NCBI RefSeq assembly: GCF_000308655.1
Contig: NZ_BAGC01000106.1
Location: 1 to 52,716 of the forward strand
From: Nocardia niigatensis NBRC 100131
Lineage (GTDB): Bacteria > Actinomycetota > Actinomycetes > Mycobacteriales > Mycobacteriaceae
Length of the DNA stretch: 52,716 nucleotides
Direction of reading: 5' to 3'
Below, piece after piece: positions 34,864 to 42,859 of the stretch (positions within the stretch are counted from its first letter, which is position 1; every line of letters starts with the position of its first letter). The position numbers were made by a program, and so were the translations under genes. The notes beneath the pieces are model-generated. The model ran no database searches. It was not told the origin of the DNA and saw nothing but the letters and a program-made list of their open reading frames with translations.

Positions 34864-35325
34864 ATGACCGCGCGCTCCGAACGTTCAGGGCCCCGCCGTG
34901 GAAACGGCGAGGTCCGGCCGGCCCGTTCCCGCCCAGCTTCGGCAAAGTCGGCACCTGATCAGGCCTATGGCCCCCGGTCGGAAACCGAACCGAAGTCTTG
35001 GAAGGATGTCATCGACCGCGGACGTGCCGACATCCTGTCGAGCGACGAGTCGACCGACCGCTACCTGAGGGTCTCGGCCGACTTTCGCCTCAATGCAACG
35101 CTGTTCGGCGCTGTGATCGGCGGGATCTATCTGGCATCTGCGTACGGAGGTATTCCGCCGTCCTACAGCTTCGTGGGGATGCTCGGCGTCATGTCGGTGT
35201 CGGCACTGGTCCGGAGGGGTCGGAAATGGCTGGAACAGCGCCGGCCGTCAGGCCCGGCCGAAATCACTGGCGGTGCGGACTCTTCCGAGAGCGCAGGGGA
35301 CGGCACTCCTGTGCTGCCGAGCTAG
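34864..35325 (+). CDS. Membrane protein with basic N-terminus (153 aa)
   Basis: ATG 34864 is the most likely start; ATG 34816 and GTG 34795 lie upstream in frame. The first 60 residues are Arg/Pro/Ser-rich and disordered. A soluble segment follows (SWKDVIDRGRADILSSDEST), then two hydrophobic helices (LFGAVIGGIYLASAYG and FVGMLGVMSVSALVRRG). The layout resembles small membrane proteins next to sigma-factor genes. Function is unknown. Its 3' end overlaps a possible gene on the other strand. Confidence 0.6.
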   Translation: MTARSERSGPRRGNGEVRPARSRPASAKSAPDQAYGPRSETEPKSWKDVIDRGRADILSSDESTDRYLRVSADFRLNATLFGAVIGGIYLASAYGGIPPSYSFVGMLGVMSVSALVRRGRKWLEQRRPSGPAEITGGADSSESAGDGTPVLPS

Positions 35326-35521
35326 CCGCCGACCGCAGCGTCTGCTCGATGGCAATCATCAGGAAGGCGCCTGCCACGGCTGCTGTGTACGCACCCGCGC
35401 TGCCCCTTCCGGCCACGAAAGCCCCGACTGCTGCGCCCAGACCAAACCCCACCGCGGCGGCGGCGAACTGCCGCAGGACATCTCGTATTGCCGCATGTCC
35501 CACCGAGTACCGCACATTCAA
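35264..35521 (-). CDS. Possible small membrane protein (85 aa)
   Basis: The minus-strand frame encodes two Ala/Gly-rich hydrophobic helices (AAAAVGFGLGAAVGAFVAG and YTAAVAGAFLMIAIEQ), which looks real. It would start at TTG 35521 or GTG 35515 without a good ribosome site. It overlaps the end of the plus-strand gene by 62 bp. The hairpin at 35552-35597 lies just upstream. Confidence 0.4.
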   Translation of the reverse strand: MNVRYSVGHAAIRDVLRQFAAAAVGFGLGAAVGAFVAGRGSAGAYTAAVAGAFLMIAIEQTLRSAASSAAQECRPLRSRKSPHRQ

Positions 35522-35551
35522 ACCCTACGGCAGCCGCGCCGCAGGCCGAAT

Positions 35552-35597
35552 AGGTGCACGACGGTGAACTCCTGAGGGAGTTCACCGTCGTGCACCT
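35552..35597. terminator. Very long perfect hairpin (21-bp stem)
   Basis: AGGTGCACGACGGTGAACTC plus one more C pairs perfectly with the downstream arm (35577-35597) across a 4-base TGAG loop, and CTATTTTT follows. It is an efficient plus-strand terminator by appearance, or a recombination or protein-binding palindrome. Confidence 0.75.
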
Positions 35598-35634
35598 GGG
35601 CCTATTTTTCGCGGGCGGCGATGGCCCTGTAGTA

Positions 35635-35800
35635 GGGGGTAGCGGTGCAACCGCGCGAGATCCGGCGGTTACGTCGCTACCGCAGATAATTCACCGAGTC
35701 GAATGCCTGCGCCGACCGCATATCCCCAGGTCACGCACCGTGCTACCGCAGATAAGTGCCGACTATGTGCGGTAACCGCTAAGCGCCGGATTTCTCAAAG
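35635..35800 (+). mobile_element. Tn3-type end plus resolution-site-like segment, linked to a small gene
   Basis: The segment begins GGGGGTAGCGGTGCAACCGC and runs through two CTACCGCAGATAA-type motifs (35668-35682 and 35742-35775), ending GCTAAGCGCCGGATTTC. It aligns over about 165 bp with the right half of the miniature element at 18590-18764 (reverse). No matching second end is found before 36.4 kb. The small CxxC gene starts immediately after it. Confidence 0.65.
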
Positions 35801-36034
35801 ATGTTCCTCGACCCCCGGGCCGGGCGCACCGTGCACGCGGTCAGCCTCGGCCAATGGGTCGAGGGCGAGGAAGTCCCGGAACTGTTGTGCCGCACCGGTG
35901 TCGCGGGCTGGTCTCCGACCGTGCTGGTACCGACGCGGGCGGAGGTCACTTGCGCCCGATGCCTGCGCAAACTCGGTGGACCCTCTACCTCACGGCAACT
36001 TCCGCTGTTCGGCAGCGACCCCCACTATGGGTGA
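35801..36034 (+). CDS. Small CxxC protein (77 aa), intact copy
   Basis: ATG 35801 opens MFLDPRAGRTVHAVSLGQWV, with a Cys in PELLCRTGVAGWSPT and a CxxC in AEVTCARCLRKLGG, ending QLPLFGSDPHYG. Three cysteines could bind zinc or form a rubredoxin-like knuckle. It is nearly the same as the damaged copy at 12528-12738. Direct contact with the Tn3-type segment suggests a passenger gene carried by that element. Function is unknown. Confidence 0.65.
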   Translation: MFLDPRAGRTVHAVSLGQWVEGEEVPELLCRTGVAGWSPTVLVPTRAEVTCARCLRKLGGPSTSRQLPLFGSDPHYG

Positions 36035-36123
36035 GAACCCCCGGTCCGTATTCGTTTCCTGGGTACCTTGTCGTCCGGTGGTGCCATGCTGGGGTTCGTT
36101 GCCGCCGCAGAGGGGAGGTTGTG

Positions 36124-36396
36124 GTGATCCGCTACACCTGCACGAACTCGACGTGCCTGGATCCGTGGCACTACACCTCGGTGTGTCCGCGCGAGCCGAC
36201 GCGGCTGGGATCGTTCACGGCCGCTGACCGTGAAGTCCGTGATCATCTGCGCAAGTTGAAGGCCGATGGTGTCATCGAGGCGCCGCTGCCCGGCACGACC
36301 AGCCTCTTCCGTTGGATGCTGCCGTTTTTGCTGCTGTTCGGGCTGCCGGTGGCCTTGTTTTTGTTCTTCGTGGTGGTGCTGGTGTTCGCTCGCTGA
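36124..36396 (+). CDS. Small C-terminal-anchored membrane protein with cysteines (90 aa)
   Basis: GTG 36124 has AGGGGAGG 5 bases upstream. The product begins VIRYTCTNSTCLDPWHYTSV, with three cysteines (TCTNSTC and SVCPRE) that could form a zinc or disulfide knuckle. A charged helix follows (AADREVRDHLRKLKADGV), then one C-terminal transmembrane helix (LPFLLLFGLPVALFLFFVVV). No family is recognised. It ends at a strong terminator shared with the convergent minus-strand operon. Confidence 0.7.
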   Translation: MIRYTCTNSTCLDPWHYTSVCPREPTRLGSFTAADREVRDHLRKLKADGVIEAPLPGTTSLFRWMLPFLLLFGLPVALFLFFVVVLVFAR

Positions 36397-36414
36397 CCAC
36401 TTCCGGTCTTGAAT

Positions 36415-36457
36415 ATGAGGCAGCCCCGGCGGATTCGGCCCGCCGGGGCTGCCTCAT
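36415..36457. terminator. Bidirectional terminator between convergent genes
   Basis: An 18-bp perfect stem (ATGAGGCAGCCCCGGCGG with its complement, 7-base loop) lies 18 bp after the plus-strand gene and 18 bp from the end of the minus-strand operon. Confidence 0.9.
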
Positions 36458-36474
36458 TTGAGTGTTATCGAAGG

Positions 36475-38847
36475 TTATCGGCCGATCTCGTGGGAGTTCT
36501 TCCGGTAGGTGGCGGTGCGGGCCCGTGGGTGCTCCTGGGCGGCGCTGGGGTCGGGGCGGGTCGTGCAGGCCCGGCCAGGGCTGGTGCTTCGTCCGGCGTT
36601 GGCGGCTCGGCGTTGGGCGATCTGGTCGTCGCGGGTCGCGACGACACGGTCGATCTTCGCTGTCCACTGGTCGGTGCGGGCGGCGGCGGCCCGACCGATC
36701 TCCCCGGCTTGGCGTGCGCGCCCGTCGACGAGGGCCCGGATGTCTTTCTGGATCTCGGGGTGGACCTTCTCCTGCGCGAGGGCCTGGGCCAGCCGGTCGC
36801 GCCGGTCCATGTAGGTCTTGCGGTCGGCGGGCAGGTCACCGGAGCGGGAGCCGCAGGCCACGGTGTAGATGCTGTCGGAGATCGAGGTCACCGCGTACCG
36901 CAGTCGGTCATTGCGGTGATCAACCCGGACACCGGCACCCTGGATCAGCTCGGCGAGATCCTCGCGCGCGGCCGAGGACAGAACCGACGCGGTCGCGCTG
37001 ATCCGCATGGCCTCGGCGTCAGCCTTGGACCGCTCATCAGCGAACAGCAACTCGGGCAGGTTCTCACGGTCAGCGATGCGGCCGGCGTCGATGTCGGCGA
37101 GGGTTTCCGACAGCTGCGCCCGTTCGATCGCGGCCAGGCCCTTGCCTGCACTGATCGTCGAGCGCAGTTCATCAGCGCTGTCGGCCATGCGCGCGATCCG
37201 CTTGTGGACCTCGTCGGAGAGCGTGCTGTTGCCGCGCGCGAAGACCACACCGAACCGGTCGTGTTCCTCGGCGGTCATCCCGCCCTCGGCCAGGTAGTCG
37301 GCCTCGGCGCGCAGTTCGGCGGTGTCGGCGGCGTAGTCGATGATCTGTTCGCGGATCGCGTACCGGTCGGTGTAGCCGGGCCAGATGTCGAGCTCGACTT
37401 GCTCGCCGCGGGCGATCTTCTTGCCGACCTCGCGCACCGTGGCCTGGTCGGCGGCGGTCATGACCGCGATCTCCTCGCCCACGAACCGCGCGGCGTTGGG
37501 GTTGTCGCGGAACACTTCCAGGACTCGGGGGATGCGGCCGCGGGCCTCTTCGCCGGGGTCGACGAACACCGGCGAGGCCAGCAGATCCGCCGCGCGGGTC
37601 TTGCCGCGCAGGTAGTCGACGGCGAACTCGACACTGGCCCGGTCGTTTCCGGACACCGTCGAGGTCGCCAGGGCGGCGGCCAGCGCGGCCCGCCTGTCGT
37701 TCTCGCTGTTCAGGTGCGCGAGCGGGGCGCCGGGGTCGATCTGGTCGCGCCAGGCCGTGATCGCTTCGGCGACCTGACCTTTCGCCGCGGCCCGTAACCC
37801 CATGCCGGTCACGAAGTCGAGCACTGCCGATTCCCGCTGCCACAGCCGTTCCGCGTCGGCGCGGTCTTGAGCGGGCCAGGCGTCGAAGTCGGGATCGACA
37901 CGGACACTGAAGGTTTCGGGGTCGACGACCACACCCCACTGGGAGGCGTAGCGGCCGGTCAGCTCGGACAGTGCCTGCTGGGCGATCTCGCTGTTGCCTG
38001 CCCACAGCAGCGCGTCGGAGAACACTTTCACTGTGGCGGTGAGGTTGTGCCAGGGGATCGACTGCATGCGCGCCTCGGCAGCGGTCTGGTCCTCGCTGGA
38101 GCGGGCCCGCAACGCCTCGACCGCCTCGGGTCCTTCGGTGCGGGCGTTATCGACGGCCTGGGCCAGGGCCGCGTCGTCGACTCGGGCCTGGTTGGCGGCG
38201 ACGGTGGCCAGCAGGAACGCGATGCGCTGATTGTGGCCGTGCGGGGTGACGGCCTGGTTGTCGGCGCGGTCGAGGTCGGCCAAGTGCCCGTTCCAGTACG
38301 GGTCGGTGGACAGCTCGCTGCGGTATTCGCGCAGATGCGCTTCGAAGGCGTGTTCGGCACGTATCGCCTCGTCCTCGCTGCCGACCTCGCGGGCCTCCTC
38401 GAACGCCGTCTCCAGCTCGCCGGCGCGCCGGTGGATGTCGAGGGCCGAGTCGGCGGCCGGGCCGCGGGCGGCCTTGTTGTCGGACATGGTGTTTCCTTCC
38501 TGGGGGGTGTGCTCCCAGCCGGGAGCGGGGGCGGTGGATTCGGTGAGTTCGGCGCGGGTGATGCCGTGCCGTTCGGCGGCGCGGGCCTGGTGCTCGACGG
38601 TGGCTTTGCGGATCGCGTCGAGCTGGGCGGGCGTGGGGACCCGTTTCGGGGCGGCTTTGCGCACGTCGAACAGGTGCGCAATCAGGCGGCGGCCCTTGCT
38701 CTTTCGGACCATGAGCGCGGCCACGTTCTGGCGGTTGGGACCCAGACCGGCCGCGCGGAGTTGACGGCGGGTCTGCAGATGAGGCGGGGCGAGGCCCCAG
38801 TCGTACTCCTGGCGGGAGTCGTCTGGAGCCTCGTCGATGCTGGTCAC
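36475..38847 (-). CDS. Paralogue of the Toprim protein's C-terminal half, with N-terminal RRQLRAAG domain
   Basis: From GTG 38847 the frame is open for 790 residues. Residues 1-120 hold a small domain (RRQLRAAGLGPN, then LMVRKSKGRRLIAHLFDVRK and KRVPTPAQLDAIRKA) that is usually a separate small protein in actinobacterial phages and plasmids. At ATG 38487 there is a perfect ribosome site (AGGAAGGA, 7 bases), so a 670-residue protein (MSDNKAARGPAADSALD) is probably made too or instead. No stop separates the two parts. The last 350 residues match the Toprim protein at 39219 in order (VDPGEEARGRI, then SAGKGLAAIERAQLSETLAD, DIDAGRI and LPELLFADERSKADAEA). No catalytic motif is seen. It is the last gene of the large minus-strand operon. 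Confidence 0.75.
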   Translation of the reverse strand: MTSIDEAPDDSRQEYDWGLAPPHLQTRRQLRAAGLGPNRQNVAALMVRKSKGRRLIAHLFDVRKAAPKRVPTPAQLDAIRKATVEHQARAAERHGITRAELTESTAPAPGWEHTPQEGNTMSDNKAARGPAADSALDIHRRAGELETAFEEAREVGSEDEAIRAEHAFEAHLREYRSELSTDPYWNGHLADLDRADNQAVTPHGHNQRIAFLLATVAANQARVDDAALAQAVDNARTEGPEAVEALRARSSEDQTAAEARMQSIPWHNLTATVKVFSDALLWAGNSEIAQQALSELTGRYASQWGVVVDPETFSVRVDPDFDAWPAQDRADAERLWQRESAVLDFVTGMGLRAAAKGQVAEAITAWRDQIDPGAPLAHLNSENDRRAALAAALATSTVSGNDRASVEFAVDYLRGKTRAADLLASPVFVDPGEEARGRIPRVLEVFRDNPNAARFVGEEIAVMTAADQATVREVGKKIARGEQVELDIWPGYTDRYAIREQIIDYAADTAELRAEADYLAEGGMTAEEHDRFGVVFARGNSTLSDEVHKRIARMADSADELRSTISAGKGLAAIERAQLSETLADIDAGRIADRENLPELLFADERSKADAEAMRISATASVLSSAAREDLAELIQGAGVRVDHRNDRLRYAVTSISDSIYTVACGSRSGDLPADRKTYMDRRDRLAQALAQEKVHPEIQKDIRALVDGRARQAGEIGRAAAARTDQWTAKIDRVVATRDDQIAQRRAANAGRSTSPGRACTTRPDPSAAQEHPRARTATYRKNSHEIGR

Positions 38848-38849
38848 CG

Positions 38850-39176
38850 CTACGCCTTGAGCGCCGGGCGGCCGGTGATGCCGAGCTTGGCGGCGTACCA
38901 CAGGGCGGCGTCGGTGAGCCGCTCGTTGTCGACGGCCAGGTTGCGGCACTCGGCGCGCACCGCGGTGAGCTGCTCTCCGGCGGTGTGCCAGTCGCTGGTG
39001 ACCACACCCAGGCGGGTCCGCAGGTGGCGGGCGCGCGCGGCCAGTTCCACGATGACCGCGGCCGGATCGAGGTAGAGGCCGGCGATCTCGGGGTTGGCCA
39101 GGATGTCGTCGGCGAGCAGATCGACCGGCGACAGCGCGGCAGTGACGTCCGTGGTGCGGATAGTGTTCTCGGACAT
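38850..39176 (-). CDS. Small hypothetical protein (108 aa)
   Basis: ATG 39176 follows AGGAGGAAACC. The product is helical (SPVDLLADDILANPEIAGLY, then AVIVELAARARHLRTRLGVV and a coiled-coil-like AGEQLTAVRAECRNLAVDNE). It lies between the Toprim protein gene and its paralogue, two bases from the next start, clearly in one operon. No family is recognised; a subunit or adaptor of the neighbouring replication or transfer proteins is possible. Confidence 0.75.
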   Translation of the reverse strand: MSENTIRTTDVTAALSPVDLLADDILANPEIAGLYLDPAAVIVELAARARHLRTRLGVVTSDWHTAGEQLTAVRAECRNLAVDNERLTDAALWYAAKLGITGRPALKA

Positions 39177-39218
39177 GGTTTCCTCCTGAAATGGGTTGGG
39201 TGGGAGGGGAAATCGGGG

Positions 39219-42140
39219 TTACTTGCCGTAGCCGCGCTGCTGGCCTCGGTGGTGGGTGTGCTGCACACCCGCGCCCGGGTTGGTCTGGCGGGCGGCGCGG
39301 CCGGGGGTGCCGTTGACGGCGGCGGAGGGCGGGGTGCCGCGGCCGGCGTCGGCGGCCATGCGCTGGCGGACCTCATCGGGGGTCAGGTCCGCTTTCTGCA
39401 GGTCTGCGGCCAGGGCCCGGCGCCGTGCGGGGTTGTCCCAGTCCGGGGTGGCTTCGGCGCGTGCGGCGGCGACGGCGGCGGTGCGCTGGCGCCAGGTCTC
39501 GGCGATGCGGTTGGCCTGCTTGCCCGCGGTCGCGGACTGCCCGGCCGCCTCGTCGAGGTGGTGGCGGACCTGGTTGCGGACCGGTTCGGGCACACCGGCG
39601 CTGGCCAGCGCGGCCAGTGCGCGGGATTCGTGGCCGTGGTGTTCGTAGTCGGGCAGGTTTCCCTGCCCGGCCGCGAGCTGGGCCTGGCCTTCGAACAGTG
39701 CCGCGATCTCGTTGTGGGCGCGGGTGGCGGCGTCTTTGGGCACCGAGGCGGTGGTCAGGATCTGGCCGAGCTGGTGGCGGTGGTATTGCGCTGTCTGGTG
39801 GGCGATCTCGCTGCAGCGGTCGCGGTCGATGGCGGCGGCGGTGCGCTCATCGGCGAACACCATTTCCGGCAGCTTGACGTGACCGGCGTCGATATCGCGC
39901 AGCGTCAGCTCCAGCTGGTCACGTTCGAGCGGATGCAGGCCCTTCCCGGCACGGATCGCGCGCTCGATGACCTCGCGGTGCGCCTGTGCGCGTTCGCGCA
40001 TCTTCTGATCCCCCACGCTGTCGGGGGTTTTCGCTTCGGCGGCCTGGGCGTCGATGATCGGTTTCATCGCCGCGTACATGCGCACCGAGTCGGTGACCGC
40101 GGTCCGGTCGACGTGATCGGGCCACAGCGGCTTGTGGACCTGGGCGGGGTTCGCGGCGACCTTGCGCAGCAACGCGCGCGCTTGTTCCCGGTCCTCGGCG
40201 GTGAGCAGGGCGGCCGCGTCGGCGAGCTGGGTGCGCAGCTCGGCCACGTCGCGGCCGTGCATGAGCTTGACCCGGTAGGAGTCGATGAGCCGGTCCAGGC
40301 GGGCCTTGACCTCCTCGCCCGGATCGACGAGCGGGACCCGCATCCGGCGCATGTCCACCGTGGGTGAGCCGGGCCGGGGCGCGCCCGGCTCACCGGGGGC
40401 GCCGGCCTCGCGGGGGACGCCGATGTAGTCGGCGACGAAGCGCACCTTGGCGCGGGTGGCTTCGCCGAGGCCTTTGGCGGTCATGGCCTTGTTCAGGGTG
40501 TCGAGGGTGTGCGGGGTCGGGTTGGTGCGCCACTTGCTGATCTCGGCGTAGAGGGCCTGTTTGGCGGATTCGTCGAGGCCGGTGTCGGCGGCGACGATCT
40601 CGACCATCCGTTCGTGGGCGCGGCGCAGGCGCAGATCGTCGGCCTGGTCGAGCTCGGCCTTGGCCATCGTGGCCAGGAACGCCGGTGACTGCGTGCGCGT
40701 GGTGTCCTCGTCGGCGGCCAGCGTGTCCGGGTCGATGACCACCCCGTAGCGGTCGTGGATGTGGGCGCGCAGCTCGCTCAACGTCTTGTTGGCGACCTCG
40801 GAGTCTTGTGACCATTCCGCGGCGTCGGCGACCGCGCGGGCGAGCTCGTGGCGGTCGGCGTGGTCGAATCCGCGCTCGCGCAACCGATTCAGCCGTGCCT
40901 CGGCGGCGTTGCGTTCGAGCTTGTGCCGCTCGGCGACCTCGCGCTGCTCTTCTTCGCTGCGGCGGCGGGCCTCTTCTTCTTCGCGGCGGCGGACCTCGGC
41001 GCGGCGGCGCGCGAATTCGAGCATCTGCTGCAGCAGCAGCCGCACCAGTACCGCCAGCTGGGAGTGCGCGGTGTCGATATCGGGGGCGTGGTCGGCCGGG
41101 GCGTGCTCGGAGCTGCCGTAGGCGAGGCTGGACATGGGGGTACCTCCAGGCGATGCGGAAACGGACTCGGCACCCGCAGCGGGCGTCGAGGAGAGGAGCG
41201 GATCCAGATACGGGACGGGGTCGAGTTCGTCGAGGCCGTGCCCGGCGTTGAAGTGGTCGGTGAGGTCCTTGCCGTCGCGGGCGGTCACCACCCGCACCTG
41301 TGCGACCAGGCCCGCCAGGCTGGCGGCGACCTTCTCGGCGCGACGGAATCCGGGGGCGTCGCGGTCAGCGACGATGACCACACCGACCGCGCCGTCGAGC
41401 CAGCGGGCATGCTCGGTCGTCCACGACATCGCCCCGCCGGCGTTGGTGGTCGCGACCAGCCCGGCGTTCTCGGCGGTCAGGACGTCCTTCTCGCCCTCGC
41501 ACACATAGATCCAGCGGCCGGCGGCCACAGCGTCGAGGACCTGGGGCAGCCGGAACGGGATCGGGTCGAACCCGCCCGGCTCGAAGTCCCCACGTGCCGG
41601 ATTCCAGTGCAGCTGGTGGAACTTCTTGTCCCGGCCGCGCTCGAACCGGGCCTCGGAGCGGACGATCTGCCCGGCGACCACTCCATCGGCGTGGGTGTAG
41701 TCGTAGGTGGCGGTCTGCTGCCACCTCGAAACCCGCTGCCCACGATCTGTTTTCGTCTTCACCAGCGGCAGCCCGGCCGCCGCGATCGCGCGGTCGGCGG
41801 CCGTGACCGGGCGCCGCGCAGGTCGTGCCGGACGCGCAGTCTTGCCGGTGGCGCGGGTGATCGGGGTGTCGAAGAGGTCACGCACCTGCAACCCGAGCGC
41901 GGCGAGCACGGCCTCGTCTGCACAGCCCGCCCGGCACGACACCTTCGTGCGGCCGGCGTCGCTGAGGTGCTTGACGATCAGCGACGGATTGTGGCGGCGC
42001 CCGTCGGCCTCGTGAACCGGGCAGCAGTACTTGACCCACTCCCCGCTGCCCCGGCCCGGTCCCACCGCCAGCTCCAGCGCGGCGGTGAGACGGTCGAACG
42101 ACGGGGTGGAGCTGGCGGTTCCGGTGGCCTTGGTGGTCAC
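39219..42140 (-). CDS. CHC2 zinc finger-Toprim primase-like protein (973 aa)
   Basis: GTG 42140 overlaps the DUF4913 gene stop. Residues 35-75 form a zinc site (YCCPVHEADGRRHNPS then VSCRAGC) as in DnaG-type primases. The Toprim domain lies near 230-310 (WIYVCEGEKDVLTAENAGL with the conserved Glu; VVIVADRDAPGFRRAEKVAA with D-x-D). The N-terminal part therefore resembles plasmid and phage primases that make primers, for plasmid replication or for the transferred strand. The C-terminal 570 residues are helical, with a coiled coil (RRREEEEARRRSEEEQREVA) and a segment shared with the protein at 36475 (AGKGLHPLERDQLELTL, LPEMVFADERTAAAID). No helicase motif is present. Confidence 0.85.
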   Translation of the reverse strand: MTTKATGTASSTPSFDRLTAALELAVGPGRGSGEWVKYCCPVHEADGRRHNPSLIVKHLSDAGRTKVSCRAGCADEAVLAALGLQVRDLFDTPITRATGKTARPARPARRPVTAADRAIAAAGLPLVKTKTDRGQRVSRWQQTATYDYTHADGVVAGQIVRSEARFERGRDKKFHQLHWNPARGDFEPGGFDPIPFRLPQVLDAVAAGRWIYVCEGEKDVLTAENAGLVATTNAGGAMSWTTEHARWLDGAVGVVIVADRDAPGFRRAEKVAASLAGLVAQVRVVTARDGKDLTDHFNAGHGLDELDPVPYLDPLLSSTPAAGAESVSASPGGTPMSSLAYGSSEHAPADHAPDIDTAHSQLAVLVRLLLQQMLEFARRRAEVRRREEEEARRRSEEEQREVAERHKLERNAAEARLNRLRERGFDHADRHELARAVADAAEWSQDSEVANKTLSELRAHIHDRYGVVIDPDTLAADEDTTRTQSPAFLATMAKAELDQADDLRLRRAHERMVEIVAADTGLDESAKQALYAEISKWRTNPTPHTLDTLNKAMTAKGLGEATRAKVRFVADYIGVPREAGAPGEPGAPRPGSPTVDMRRMRVPLVDPGEEVKARLDRLIDSYRVKLMHGRDVAELRTQLADAAALLTAEDREQARALLRKVAANPAQVHKPLWPDHVDRTAVTDSVRMYAAMKPIIDAQAAEAKTPDSVGDQKMRERAQAHREVIERAIRAGKGLHPLERDQLELTLRDIDAGHVKLPEMVFADERTAAAIDRDRCSEIAHQTAQYHRHQLGQILTTASVPKDAATRAHNEIAALFEGQAQLAAGQGNLPDYEHHGHESRALAALASAGVPEPVRNQVRHHLDEAAGQSATAGKQANRIAETWRQRTAAVAAARAEATPDWDNPARRRALAADLQKADLTPDEVRQRMAADAGRGTPPSAAVNGTPGRAARQTNPGAGVQHTHHRGQQRGYGK

Positions 42141-42859
42141 GGGAACTCCAGCGCGGGCGGTCTGGCCGGGGCCGAGGCCGCGGGGGTCAGGATGCCGGTG
42201 GCGGTCTCGGTGAAGGTCCCGAATCCGGTGATCTCGTAGTTGACGAACGCCGAGGGCGGCGCGTCAGGGCTGTCGAGGGGCTGCAGCTCTTCGCTGTGCC
42301 CGCGCGAGGGTGAGCAGTACCTGAACGGGCCTTCGGGATCGAGCAGGACCGCCATGGCCGGGTCCAGGTGCTGGTTCCAGAACACGCTCATCCCGGTGGT
42401 GCCGTCCAAGCGCAGGTGCTCGAACGCCGACCACGCCGCGTCCATACGCGCGAAGGCTTCCCCGTGCTTCCACCACTGCGGGCACCACGCGACACGCGAT
42501 TCGTTGAACTCGCCGCTGTCACGGCGGTAGAGGACCGTGACGTAGCCGTCGACGAACGCCTTGACCGTCTTGAAGACCAGCTCACGGGGCTCCTCGGCCC
42601 CGGCCAGCTCGGTGGCCAGCTGCTTGGCGGCCTCCTCGTCGGCGACGGCTTGGAGCTGCTCGCGGACCTCGGGGGTCAGCAGCGGCTCCAGCGCGGCCTG
42701 GGCCATCTCCTTGGCTAGGTCCTTGAGCTGGTCGTTGACCGCCGTGCGGGCTTTGCGCGCCAGTTTCGGGCGCAGCTCGTCAGTCAGGGCCGTGACCTGC
42801 TCCACCGGCGTCGAAGCACTGGTGGCGGGGGTGGGCTGGGGGTTGGTGGTGTCGCTCAT
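42137..42859 (-). CDS. DUF4913 protein
   Basis: ATG 42859 overlaps the coupling protein stop (ATGA), giving 240 residues. After an acidic helical N-terminus (ELRPKLARKARTAVNDQLKD) comes the diagnostic DUF4913 core: VAWCPQWWKHGEAFARMDAA, AFEHLRLDGTTGMSVFWNQH and LDPAMAVLLDPEGPFRYC. This family is found on actinobacterial plasmids and integrative elements, nearly always directly after the VirD4/TraG-type coupling protein, as here. It is thought to assist transfer, but its biochemical role is unknown. Confidence 0.9.
   Translation of the reverse strand: MSDTTNPQPTPATSASTPVEQVTALTDELRPKLARKARTAVNDQLKDLAKEMAQAALEPLLTPEVREQLQAVADEEAAKQLATELAGAEEPRELVFKTVKAFVDGYVTVLYRRDSGEFNESRVAWCPQWWKHGEAFARMDAAWSAFEHLRLDGTTGMSVFWNQHLDPAMAVLLDPEGPFRYCSPSRGHSEELQPLDSPDAPPSAFVNYEITGFGTFTETATGILTPAASAPARPPALEFP

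Noticed and set aside
36409..37797. 462-codon plus-strand frame opposite the 36475-38847 gene
   Set aside because: Gly/Val/Asp-rich shadow of the opposite strand without motif or ribosome site; it also starts within the terminator hairpin.
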